DNA from: Rhodohalobacter sp. 614A | GTDB lineage: Bacteria; Bacteroidota; Rhodothermia; Balneolales; Balneolaceae | Direction of reading: 5' to 3' | DNA length: 64,000 nt | NCBI RefSeq assembly: GCF_021462415.1 | Contig: NZ_JAKEDS010000003.1 | Span: forward strand, 1-64,000 | Part shown: one piece after another, positions 17,010-25,673 of the stretch | Position numbering within the stretch: position 1 is the stretch's first letter | Layout of the letters: every line of letters begins with the position of its first letter | Notes under the pieces: model-generated | Database searches by the model: none | The model's input: only the letters and a program-made list of their open reading frames with translations | What the model was told of the DNA's origin: nothing | Made by a program: the position numbers and the translations under genes

Positions 17010-18167
17010 ATGAAAAACCCGCTTTCATCAAACTTTGTCATTGGATTTTTAGGAGCCGGCCAGCTTGCCCGAATGTCATCCCTGCAGGCTTTTCGATATG
17101 GAATGCAGGTTGCTGTTTTTTCTGACAGGCCGGAAGATGAACCTGTTCAATTTATGACGCCTCACTCCTTCAGCGGATCATTTGAAGAGGTGGATTCAAT
17201 GGTAGAATTTGCCCAAGCCTGCGATGTCATTACTCTTGAAAATGAGTTTATCGATTCATCCATACTCCAGAATTTACAGGATAAATCCGGTACGCCCATT
17301 TATCCCTCACCAAAAAGTTTTTCTCTTATTGAAAATAAACTGATTGAAAAACAGACATTTGAAAATGCCGGGATTCCGGTTACGCCTTATTCACTGGTAA
17401 AAACAGAAGAAGATTTAAATCAATTCGGGAAAAACCATGGATGGCCCTATTTACTAAAATCATCTAAAGGCGGCTATGACGGCTATGGCAATGAAACGGT
17501 AAAGAATATGGATGAGGCAAAAGACGCGTTCCAAAAGCTGGGTGGCTCCAAAGGATATGACATCCTCGCCGAGGCATTTGTGGACTTTACACACGAACTG
17601 GCCGTTCAGGTAGCGCGAAATGAAAATGGCTATGTCGTTTACCCATGCTGTGAAACAGTTCAGGAAAATCATATCTGTGTGGCAGTGAAATCTCCCGCTC
17701 CGGTTGAAAAATCTATCCGGGAACGAGCGCAGGAACTTGCCATAAAAGCCACTGAAGCGATTGAAGGAAAAGGGATCTTCGCCTACGAATTCTTTCTTAC
17801 ACCGGAAGGCGATGTTCTATTGAATGAATCTGCACCTCGTCCTCATAACTCCGGCCATTATACTATTGAAGGATGCATCACTTCCCAGTTTGAAAACCAT
17901 GTACGGGCCGTTTGTGGTTTGCCTTTGGGAGATACAGGTTTGATTAAGCCGGCCGTTGCCATGATTAACCTGCTTGGAAATCATCAGCGAAATGCAGTTG
18001 TTGAAAATACACAAGAAGCGGTTTCTGAGCCAAACGGTCATCTTCATTCTTATGGAAAACTGCAAAGTAAACCGGGACGAAAAATGGCGCACTATACCCT
18101 TTTAGGGGATGATCTGGAATCAACTTATGAGCGCGCACGGCACCTAACGGAAAAGATTGAAATCTAA
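17010..18167 (+). CDS. purK: 5-(carboxyamino)imidazole ribonucleotide synthase
   Basis: 385 residues from ATG 17010. An in-frame ATG at 16893 would add 39 residues unlike the family, ahead of the true Rossmann start VIGFLGAGQLARM. The ATP-grasp enzyme uses ATP and bicarbonate to carboxylate AIR in purine synthesis. Visible are KSSKGGYDGYGN (ATP-grasp glycine loop), the acidic FVDFTHELAVQVAR segment, and NESAPRPHNSGHYTIE, the PurK hallmark. purE is not adjacent. The glycosidase-like gene starts only 5 nt after the stop. Confidence 0.94.
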   Translation: MKNPLSSNFVIGFLGAGQLARMSSLQAFRYGMQVAVFSDRPEDEPVQFMTPHSFSGSFEEVDSMVEFAQACDVITLENEFIDSSILQNLQDKSGTPIYPSPKSFSLIENKLIEKQTFENAGIPVTPYSLVKTEEDLNQFGKNHGWPYLLKSSKGGYDGYGNETVKNMDEAKDAFQKLGGSKGYDILAEAFVDFTHELAVQVARNENGYVVYPCCETVQENHICVAVKSPAPVEKSIRERAQELAIKATEAIEGKGIFAYEFFLTPEGDVLLNESAPRPHNSGHYTIEGCITSQFENHVRAVCGLPLGDTGLIKPAVAMINLLGNHQRNAVVENTQEAVSEPNGHLHSYGKLQSKPGRKMAHYTLLGDDLESTYERARHLTEKIEI

Positions 18168-18172
18168 ATACC

Positions 18173-20407
18173 ATGAAACTGTGGGGAAACAGAAACCTGT
18201 ATATCTATATTGGCTTTTTTTTAGCTGCCATTGTATTTCTTCTGTTAACCGATCATAACCCACAGTCATCCGACGAAAGTAAGCCTGGAAAAATAGATCG
18301 CAAAGCTCTTGTTACTCGACATAATCCGGTCTTAACTCAGCCCAACAAACTCTCTCCTCTCTCAGTAGGAAATGGAGAATTCGCTTTTACAGCGGATATT
18401 ACCGGACTTCAAACGTTTCCTGAATTTTACACCCGGGAAGAATCGGCGGCACCCGCTCCAGGACCCGACGGATTTCAGTCTAATTCGGAACTGGAAGGTT
18501 CTACCCCACTTGTTACCCAATCTCAATGGGGATGGCACTCCTTTCCAAATCCGGAGGAATTTAAGATGAGTGATGCAAAAGCATCTTATGATGCAAATGG
18601 TAAAATTGTGCCTTATGCAAGCAGGCAGCACACTCCTTCGGGAGACTGGCTTCGGCAAAATCCACACCGGTTAAACCTGGCCCGGATTGGTTTTGAACTT
18701 AAAAAAGAGGATGGAACTGCTGTTCAGTTAAACGAACTTTCGAACATTCGCCAGGAACTGGATATGTGGTCCGGCACGCTGAACAGCCAGTTTGAAATTG
18801 AGGGTAAACCGGTTATTGTCCAAACAAGAGTTCATCCTGAATATGATCAACTTTCAGTTTGGGTTGATGCTTCGTCTCTCACTAATGAACAGGTGAAGGT
18901 GAACATTGAATTTCCGTATGGCCGTGGAGTTCATGTCGGCGATCCCTCTGATTGGTCAAGACCTGATCGACATCTAACACAGCAAATTGAATCGGGTTCG
19001 CAACATATCGTTTGGCAACGCATTCTTGATGAGGATGAATATTTTGTCGATTTGTCCTGGAATGCAAGCGCTCGGGTTTCGAATACTGAGAAACATCAAT
19101 ATCAACTGTCTTTCTCAGATGTGGCAGAACCTCTTTCATTCTCTGTGGCTTTTTCTGATGAACCCTTTTCAAATGAAGTACCCAAACCCAACCACGCCAA
19201 AGTTGCGAATGAAAACTACTGGCAAAAGTTTTGGACAGATGGCGGGGCAATTGATCTCTCTAAAAGCAGCGATCCCAGAGCCCATGAACTGGAACGAAGA
19301 ATTGTACTATCGCAATATCTAACTGCAATTCAAAGCACCGGTACTCAACCACCCCAAGAAACTGGATTAACGTACAATAGCTGGTACGGAAAATTTCACC
19401 TGGAAATGCACTGGTGGCATGGTGTTCACTTTGCACTTTGGGACCGGCTGCCACTGTTTGAGAAAAGCCTTGAATGGTATTCAAAAATTATAGACAAAGC
19501 TAAACAAGCAACTGAATCACAAGGATATGAAGGTGTTCGATGGCCAAAAATGGTAAGTCCGGATGGACGGGACTCTCCCTCAACTATTGGTGTTTTTCTG
19601 ATCTGGCAGCAACCTCATCCAATCTATTATTCGGAACTGATTTACCGAGAAAAATCAACGCCCGAGACTCTAGAAAAATACAAGGATATAGTATTTGAAA
19701 CAGCCGATTTCATGGCTTCATATCCAAGTTGGATCAAGGAAAAAAGCGAGTATCAATTAGGTCCACCTCTTATTCCTGCCCAGGAAATTTTTCCACCTGA
19801 AGAAACTTTCAACTCCGGGTTCGAACTCGCATACTGGAAGCTTGGTCTTGAGACGGCTCAAAAGTGGAAAAAACGACTTGGCATGGAAAGAGATTCCACA
19901 TGGCAACACATTCTGGATAATCTTCCGCCAATTCCTGAAAAAAACGGACTCTATGTAAATGCTGAATCAGCACCAAACACATTTTTGGATCCTGAACAGC
20001 GAAGAGATCACCCCACCCTTCTCGCGTCGTGCGGATTTCTTCCCTGCGTTCATGCCGACAGAGAAAAAATGCGACAAACACTTCATAAAGTAATGGAAAG
20101 CTGGAACTGGAACCACACCTGGGGTTGGGACTATCCCCTGGTTGCAATGACTGCCGCTCGCGTTGGAGAACCGGAACTGGCCATTGAAGCTCTAATGATG
20201 GACGTTCAAAAAAATACCTATTTACCAAACGGACATAATTACCAGGATTCCAATCTAACTCTTTACCTGCCGGGAAACGGAGGACTGTTAACAGCCGTAG
20301 CTATGATGGCTGCCGGATGGGACGACGCGCCTGATATTGATACACCTGGATTTCCGCAGGATGGAAGCTGGGTAGTGCAATGGGAAGATTTAAAACCATT
20401 TCCCTGA
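18173..20407 (+). CDS. Six-hairpin glycosidase-like protein (GH65/GH95-like)
   Basis: 744 residues. A single N-terminal hydrophobic helix (about 10-29) makes it membrane-anchored or exported. The N-terminal half (about 45-330) is a beta-sandwich-like region containing SPLSVGNGEFAFTADITGLQ, as in GH65/GH95-type proteins. The second half has the (alpha/alpha)6 pattern, with GKFHLEMHWWHGVHFALWDR at about 400-420 as the most conserved-looking block, and SCGFLPCVHADREKMRQTL and NWNHTWGWDYPLVAMTAARV later. The family is well represented in Planctomycetes and Rhodothermia genomes; the substrate is unknown. It starts 5 nt after purK and precedes a TIM-barrel and a DUF1080 gene. Confidence 0.75.
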   Translation: MKLWGNRNLYIYIGFFLAAIVFLLLTDHNPQSSDESKPGKIDRKALVTRHNPVLTQPNKLSPLSVGNGEFAFTADITGLQTFPEFYTREESAAPAPGPDGFQSNSELEGSTPLVTQSQWGWHSFPNPEEFKMSDAKASYDANGKIVPYASRQHTPSGDWLRQNPHRLNLARIGFELKKEDGTAVQLNELSNIRQELDMWSGTLNSQFEIEGKPVIVQTRVHPEYDQLSVWVDASSLTNEQVKVNIEFPYGRGVHVGDPSDWSRPDRHLTQQIESGSQHIVWQRILDEDEYFVDLSWNASARVSNTEKHQYQLSFSDVAEPLSFSVAFSDEPFSNEVPKPNHAKVANENYWQKFWTDGGAIDLSKSSDPRAHELERRIVLSQYLTAIQSTGTQPPQETGLTYNSWYGKFHLEMHWWHGVHFALWDRLPLFEKSLEWYSKIIDKAKQATESQGYEGVRWPKMVSPDGRDSPSTIGVFLIWQQPHPIYYSELIYREKSTPETLEKYKDIVFETADFMASYPSWIKEKSEYQLGPPLIPAQEIFPPEETFNSGFELAYWKLGLETAQKWKKRLGMERDSTWQHILDNLPPIPEKNGLYVNAESAPNTFLDPEQRRDHPTLLASCGFLPCVHADREKMRQTLHKVMESWNWNHTWGWDYPLVAMTAARVGEPELAIEALMMDVQKNTYLPNGHNYQDSNLTLYLPGNGGLLTAVAMMAAGWDDAPDIDTPGFPQDGSWVVQWEDLKPFP

Positions 20408-20572
20408 TCAAACAAAATCCCGCTAAAAAACTCTCCCCATTTCAAATCCAATTTACATCTTATTGCAGATTTGTACTTTAAAAATCCTTTTTTTACATAA
20501 TGAAACAATGTCTATCAAACTTCTTGCGAATCAGCAATCGGAGCTTGAAAACCTCAACCAAAAATGTGCTTT

Positions 20573-21628
20573 ATGAATAACAATAAGAAGAATAAAAATT
20601 CAGTATCGCGTCGCCAATTCATCGGGACTTCATTGTCTTTGGCTACGGGAATGTTTGTTGGAGCCGGTTCAGCTTTTGGCGCCCCTGCGTTTATTAAAAA
20701 CCTCGCCAAACCTGATTCCAAAATAAAGGGTGTACAAATTGGGACAATCACATATTCGTTTCGAAGCATGCAGGACCAGAGTGCAGAAGCCATTCTAAAA
20801 GCTGTTGTTGACACCGGAATCAGTGCCGTCGAACTCATGGGTGATCCTGCCGAACTATACGCAGGCCGTCCTGAAAATCCTGTGGATCGCTGGGCGTACT
20901 TCTCCCTGATGAGAAAATCCAGAGATGAAGCCCTGACGAACGAAGAACAACAACAAATGGAACAGATGCAGGCTCAAATGGAAGAATACAATCAACACGT
21001 GGCCGAGTGGAGATCCCGTGCTTCCATGGATAAATTTGTGGAACTTAAAAACATGTTTAACGATGCGGGTGTAAGTATCTATGCATGGAAACCAGATGCG
21101 TTTAATGCAAATAGCACTGACGAAGAAATCAATTATGCATTTGAAGCGGCAAGGGCTCTGGGCGCAAAATCCTGTACACGAGAACTGCCTGAAGAGGCAT
21201 CGCTTTCTGACCGGTTGGGAGAGATTGCTTCAAAACATGAAATCTACATGGGCTATCATAATCACACGCAAGCCACGCCCACCCTTTGGGATACAGCACT
21301 TCAACAGTCTCAATACAATTCCATGAACTTAGACATTGGTCACTGGGTGGCGGCCGGCAATCCAAGCATTTTGGATTTCATCCGTGAAAAACACGACCGG
21401 ATTACAAGTATTCACGTGAAAGATCGTCAAATTCCCGACAACGGAGCTGGTAACCTTGTGTGGGGTGAGGGTGATACACCTATCGCCGAAGTACTCAACT
21501 TAATGAGTGAAGAAAGTTACTCTTTCCCTGCCACAGTTGAACTCGAATACCAGGTTCCGGAAGGGTCGAATGCCGTAGCGGAAGTAAAACGATGTTTCGA
21601 ATATTGCAAAAATGCTTTGAATGCTTAA
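20573..21628 (+). CDS. Tat-exported sugar phosphate isomerase/epimerase-like TIM barrel
   Basis: 351 residues from ATG 20573 (an in-frame ATG at 20564 adds three residues and cannot be excluded). The N terminus VSRRQFIGTSLSLATGMFV is a twin-arginine signal, so the protein folds before export to the periplasm. The body is a xylose-isomerase-like TIM barrel with GVQIGTITYSFR, MGYHNHTQATPTLWD, MNLDIGHWVAAG and TSIHVKDRQ. The metal-ligand positions typical of the family are retained in YHNH, LDIGH and the late VELEY (Glu). It probably isomerises or epimerises a sugar. Neighbouring DUF1080 and glycosidase-like genes suggest carbohydrate processing. Confidence 0.85.
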   Translation: MNNNKKNKNSVSRRQFIGTSLSLATGMFVGAGSAFGAPAFIKNLAKPDSKIKGVQIGTITYSFRSMQDQSAEAILKAVVDTGISAVELMGDPAELYAGRPENPVDRWAYFSLMRKSRDEALTNEEQQQMEQMQAQMEEYNQHVAEWRSRASMDKFVELKNMFNDAGVSIYAWKPDAFNANSTDEEINYAFEAARALGAKSCTRELPEEASLSDRLGEIASKHEIYMGYHNHTQATPTLWDTALQQSQYNSMNLDIGHWVAAGNPSILDFIREKHDRITSIHVKDRQIPDNGAGNLVWGEGDTPIAEVLNLMSEESYSFPATVELEYQVPEGSNAVAEVKRCFEYCKNALNA

Positions 21629-21643
21629 ATAAGCGATTCGTTT

Positions 21644-21676
21644 AAAACCCTCCTGAAAATATCGGGAGGGTTTTTT
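21644..21676 (+). terminator. Rho-independent terminator after the TIM-barrel gene
   Basis: AAAACCCTCC (21644-21653) pairs with GGAGGGTTTT (21665-21674) and runs into a T tract. Confidence 0.92.
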
Positions 21677-21734
21677 ATTGATTAATTATATTTTGTCTGT
21701 AGCAAATCGCAACTAATGCACAGACTGTTTACCT

Positions 21735-22358
21735 ATGAAGAAAATTGCACTTCTACTTTTCCCTTTCATCCTGTTTACATTTTCCACGTTTGCACAATCT
21801 GCAAATGAAGATTGGATTTCTCTCTTTGATGGCGAATCTTTTGATGGCTGGGAAGCAGCCGAGAATCCTGAAACGTTCTCCATTGAAGATGGGAAAATTG
21901 CAGTTCACGGACCGCGGGCCCACCTGTTTTATATGGGGGCGGCAGAAAATCATGATTTTGATGATTTCGTTTTCAAAGCTGATGTTATGACAACACCCGG
22001 TTCCAATTCAGGTATCTTCTTCCACACCCAATATCAAGAAGAAGGATGGCCGGCACACGGGTATGAAGCCCAGGTAAATAACTCTTTTGATGCAGATCCC
22101 CGAAGAACGGCAAGTTTATATAATGTTGATGATAACACTGAAGTTATCTTTCCTGATGATGAATGGTTTACCATGACCATTCAGGTGGAAGGCCAACACA
22201 TCACTATTATGGTAAATGATGAAGTGATAACAGATTACACTGAACCGGAAGATGTGGATCGGGGGACGAATGTTCTGTCCAGCGGCACGTTTGCCTTACA
22301 AGGACATGATCCTGACAGTAAAGTCTATTTCAAAAATATAAAGGTGAAACCCCTGTAA
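21735..22358 (+). CDS. Exported DUF1080 protein (3-keto-disaccharide hydrolase family)
   Basis: 207 residues. A signal peptide (residues 1-20, cleavage after STFAQ) precedes one DUF1080 jelly-roll domain: WISLFDGESFDGWE, DGKIAVHG, then SGIFFHTQYQEEGWPAHGYEAQ and a closing FALQGHDPDSKVYFKNIKVKPL. DUF1080 members hydrolyse 3-keto-glycosides or bind sugars in the periplasm. It lies 106 nt after the TIM-barrel gene, but a terminator separates them, so co-regulation rather than a single operon is likely. Its own terminator overlaps the stop codon. Confidence 0.88.
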   Translation: MKKIALLLFPFILFTFSTFAQSANEDWISLFDGESFDGWEAAENPETFSIEDGKIAVHGPRAHLFYMGAAENHDFDDFVFKADVMTTPGSNSGIFFHTQYQEEGWPAHGYEAQVNNSFDADPRRTASLYNVDDNTEVIFPDDEWFTMTIQVEGQHITIMVNDEVITDYTEPEDVDRGTNVLSSGTFALQGHDPDSKVYFKNIKVKPL

Positions 22359-22375
22359 GGATTTCACCTTTTTAA
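22341..22375 (+). terminator. Terminator whose stem overlaps the DUF1080 stop codon
   Basis: AAAGGTGAAA (22341-22350) and TTTCACCTTT (22363-22372) pair perfectly over 10 bp, followed by T. The left arm is coding sequence and the TAA at 22356-22358 lies in the loop. Confidence 0.9.
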
Positions 22376-22391
22376 AGAAATTTCTGAAAGA

Positions 22392-22691
22392 TCAGACTCG
22401 CTCTTTGGTTAGATTTTCATTTAACCAGAGACGAGCTTCCTTTCGGGACATATTCCTGTTCTTTAGCTCATCTTGTAGCAGCTTCTCAATTTTTAAAGCA
22501 TGCTTTTTGTCGGTTATTCCTTCCCGATCGGTATAATCATTAATGAATGACAATACCTGATCTCCATCTTCACTTCGAAAAATCTGACTATCCGTCTCGC
22601 CCTTTGTTGTGGCTGAGCTACGCGGTTTTTCAGCTCCTTTCGGTTGCCATGAGTAATCGTATTTTAGGTCACTTCTGTCTATAAGTGGCAT
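22392..22691 (-). CDS. Unrecognised 99-residue hypothetical protein
   Basis: No family was recognised. The first 40 residues are polar and probably disordered (MPLIDRSDLKYDYSWQPKG...). Residues 45-99 predict helices (DGDQVLSFINDYTDRE, HALKIEKLLQDELKNRNMSR, KEARLWLNENLT). There is no signal peptide. The clear start, sensible composition and convergence on DUF1080 (33-nt gap) support a real gene. Confidence 0.6.
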   Translation of the reverse strand: MPLIDRSDLKYDYSWQPKGAEKPRSSATTKGETDSQIFRSEDGDQVLSFINDYTDREGITDKKHALKIEKLLQDELKNRNMSRKEARLWLNENLTKERV

Positions 22692-22890
22692 AATTCTCTG
22701 ATGTTTAGTTATCCTTTCCGCTCTCGTTACTATTCATTCAACAATGATCCGGAAGGAAATGTTTCCAGATCTTTTTGGAGCATTCTTCAAACCAATTCTA
22801 TTTATTTAGCAAGAATTTGGGATAAATTATTGTGGATTTGATGGAGAAATTTGCAGATTTGCTTTAACCATAAGTAATAAAAAAATATCC

Positions 22891-23274
22891 ATGAAATTTC
22901 GCTTCCTGGTTGTTTTCTTTTTCATACTTCTTTCCGCGTGTCAATCCGCGCCTCAGTTGCAAGAAGGCTTTTGGACGGGCTCACTCACACCAATGAATCA
23001 TCCCGAAATGTCCAATCCGATGGGATATGAAGTATCTTACATTGACAGAGCTCTTACCATTCATATTGTCGGTCCCGATTCCTCTCTTATACCAACCGAT
23101 AATACTCGCATCGAAAATGATACACTCTTTTTTCAATTCATTGAACCTGAAGAACGGGTAACGCTGGATTGTGCTCTCGCTCAACATGAAAGCGCGGAAC
23201 AGGGATTTTCCGGTCGCTGCACGGATCAGTCTGGCAAATGGGCCCGATTTACAATGATTCCACCAAACCATTAG
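22891..23274 (+). CDS. Small lipoprotein of unknown function
   Basis: 127 residues. The signal RFLVVFFFILLSAC ends in the lipobox LSAC, so the mature protein is lipid-anchored. The rest looks like a small beta-barrel/sandwich: EGFWTGSLTP at the start, an ENDTLFFQF strand, and FSGRCTDQSGKWARFTMIPP at the end. No family assigned. Isolated gene. Confidence 0.7.
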   Translation: MKFRFLVVFFFILLSACQSAPQLQEGFWTGSLTPMNHPEMSNPMGYEVSYIDRALTIHIVGPDSSLIPTDNTRIENDTLFFQFIEPEERVTLDCALAQHESAEQGFSGRCTDQSGKWARFTMIPPNH

Positions 23275-23435
23275 ATTTTTAGTACTTTTGATAAACTGTC
23301 TGTCCTCAGGCAACACAATTTTTCGCTTTGGAAAGCTGATTAACCATCGTTTTCGAATTATGAATTCCCTGCCGGATTTGTATTAGAATTTTTTAACTTT
23401 ATGCAAATCATCATTTAAGTTTTAATGAGTTCTGT

Positions 23436-25433
23436 ATGCACTCTTTCGACGAAATAGTAGTATCCAAACCGGAAGAGATTGAAAAAAGACTGAGACTACT
23501 CCATAAAATTGTCTCTCAAAAAAGTCACAATCTCGATGATCACCTTTTCAGAGCTCTGAAAATGACTACCCAATTGCTTGGAATGGAAGTCGGTATTCTA
23601 AGTTCAATATCAGGAGATACTTATACGGTAATTAATCATTATTCAAAAAATAGCGGGCTCGAAAACGGTCAGACATTCAATCTTGGTGAAACCTACTGCA
23701 GCATCACGATTGAAAAGAACAAAGTTGTAGCTATTAATGAAATGCAGTTAAGCGAGCATCGCAAGCATCCCTGTTACGAGGTTTTTAAACTCGAATCGTA
23801 TATTGGCATCCCTATTTATATTGATGATCAACTTTACGGTACGATAAACTTTTCAAGTCCAGACCCAAAAAAACCGGGCTTTTTAGAAGCAGATAAAACT
23901 TTGGTTAAGCTACTTGCAGAATGGACGGCTTCCGTTATCCGAAGAAAATCGATCGAAGAAAGCTATAAGGAAAGTGAAAAGTTATACAAGCTCATATCTA
24001 CCAACTCGGCCGACCTTATTTGTTTGCATGATCCCGATGGAAAATTTCGTTTTGTTTCCCCCTCTTCTGAATATCTTTTAGGCTATAAACCTGCAGAGTT
24101 ACTGGGGAAAAATCCATACGAATTTCATCATCCGGAGGATATAGAAAGAGTAAAAGAACAATCTCATAATCAGGCATTAGAGAATAATCTTATAACGAGC
24201 ATTCAATACAGATTTAAAAAGAAAAACGGGGAGTACATCTGGCTCGATACTGCCACTCAACCTATCAAGAATGACAAAGGAGAAGTCATAAATTTACAGA
24301 CGACTTCAAGAGATATTACTGCTCGTAAAAAGCTGGAAATATTATTCTCTGAAGCACAGCAAATGGCTAATGTTGGTGGATGGGAATTTGATATAAAAAG
24401 TGGAAAGCTGACCTGGACGGATGAAGTTTACAGAATTCATGAAAAACCCGTTGGAGAAAAAGTTTTTGTTGAAGAAGGACTGAGCTATTACCCTAGCGAT
24501 GCCAGGACAAAAATAGAGGAAGCAATTGAATACACCATGGAAACGGGAAAAAAATATGATGTTGCTCTCCCGTTTGTAACGGCAAAAGGAAATCATAAAT
24601 GGGTACGTGCTATTGGCCAGGCACTTTTCCTTGAGAAAAAACCCTACAAATTGAGAGGGACTTTCCAGGATATCACGAAGTACAAGGAGTACGAACAGAA
24701 AATCAAAGACCAAAATACCCGGTTGAAAGAGGTCACCGAAACCCGTGATAAATTATATTCCATTATTGGACATGATTTAAAAAACACCTTCTTCGGCCTG
24801 TTTGGTTTGATCAGTATGATGAAAGAGAATACGGAAACAAACGAGCAATCTTTTGACGAACTAATCGAACATTTTGACCTGCTTCAAACCTCAACAAAAC
24901 AAGCGTATCAACTTTTAGAAAACCTGCTTGAATGGATAAAAATGCAGCAACATAATGTCTCATTTATTCCGAGAGAAGCAAACATTGCCGAACTCATTCA
25001 GGAAAGTATCGACGTTCAGGTAGTTGTAGCTCAAAACAAAAACATATCAATTGAGACCAGTTTAAGTGAATGTCCACCTGTTTCTTGTGATCCTGAAATG
25101 ATCAAAACCTGTATGAGAAATCTTATTTCAAATGCCGTGAAATTTTCGCCTTTCAATTCATCCATTCAAGTTTCTGCATTTCCAACAGAAAGTAATATTA
25201 CGGTAAGTGTCAAAGATTCTGGTATCGGCATGCCCGAAAAGGTGAGACAATCTTTGTTTGACCCGGCAAACCGGCCTAAACGTCAGGGTACAGATAGTGA
25301 AAGAGGAACCGGTTTGGGGCTGCTGTTATGCAAGGAATTTGTGGATCTGCACGGAGGTACAATTGAGGTAAACAGCACAGAAGGTAAAGGTTCCGAGTTT
25401 GTCTTTACTATTCCATTCCAAAACAAGTTGTAA
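23436..25433 (+). CDS. Cytoplasmic sensor histidine kinase (GAF-PAS-PAS-HisKA-HATPase)
   Basis: 665 residues, no membrane helix, so it senses an internal signal. Domains in order: GAF (about 20-172), PAS with PAC (about 180-292), PAS_3 (about 297-415), a short coiled coil, HisKA (about 440-505, phospho-acceptor in IIGHDLKN), and HATPase (about 545-663). In the last, CMRNLISNAVKF is the N box, DSGIGMP the G1 box and GTGLGLLLCKEF the G2 box. No receiver domain and no response-regulator gene is adjacent, so its partner must lie elsewhere. Confidence 0.92.
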   Translation: MHSFDEIVVSKPEEIEKRLRLLHKIVSQKSHNLDDHLFRALKMTTQLLGMEVGILSSISGDTYTVINHYSKNSGLENGQTFNLGETYCSITIEKNKVVAINEMQLSEHRKHPCYEVFKLESYIGIPIYIDDQLYGTINFSSPDPKKPGFLEADKTLVKLLAEWTASVIRRKSIEESYKESEKLYKLISTNSADLICLHDPDGKFRFVSPSSEYLLGYKPAELLGKNPYEFHHPEDIERVKEQSHNQALENNLITSIQYRFKKKNGEYIWLDTATQPIKNDKGEVINLQTTSRDITARKKLEILFSEAQQMANVGGWEFDIKSGKLTWTDEVYRIHEKPVGEKVFVEEGLSYYPSDARTKIEEAIEYTMETGKKYDVALPFVTAKGNHKWVRAIGQALFLEKKPYKLRGTFQDITKYKEYEQKIKDQNTRLKEVTETRDKLYSIIGHDLKNTFFGLFGLISMMKENTETNEQSFDELIEHFDLLQTSTKQAYQLLENLLEWIKMQQHNVSFIPREANIAELIQESIDVQVVVAQNKNISIETSLSECPPVSCDPEMIKTCMRNLISNAVKFSPFNSSIQVSAFPTESNITVSVKDSGIGMPEKVRQSLFDPANRPKRQGTDSERGTGLGLLLCKEFVDLHGGTIEVNSTEGKGSEFVFTIPFQNKL

Positions 25434-25673
25434 CTCCAAAAACTGTCCCTAAAATCCAATTTCCCTTCCTGGATTTATAGGTTTTTAGCTTTTCCTAAAC
25501 TTTCTTTGACAGGAGTTTGTTACAACATTCAGATCCCTGAAACATCGAACTTTGGAGATTTAATCCGTGCTTTTCGTCTCTTCAAAGTTCCTATAGATTT
25601 GTCTTTTATTTTTCCGACCGGTAAAGAAAAGTGAATCATTCTATTCACTAAAATCTGAGTTAATCTCTGCATC

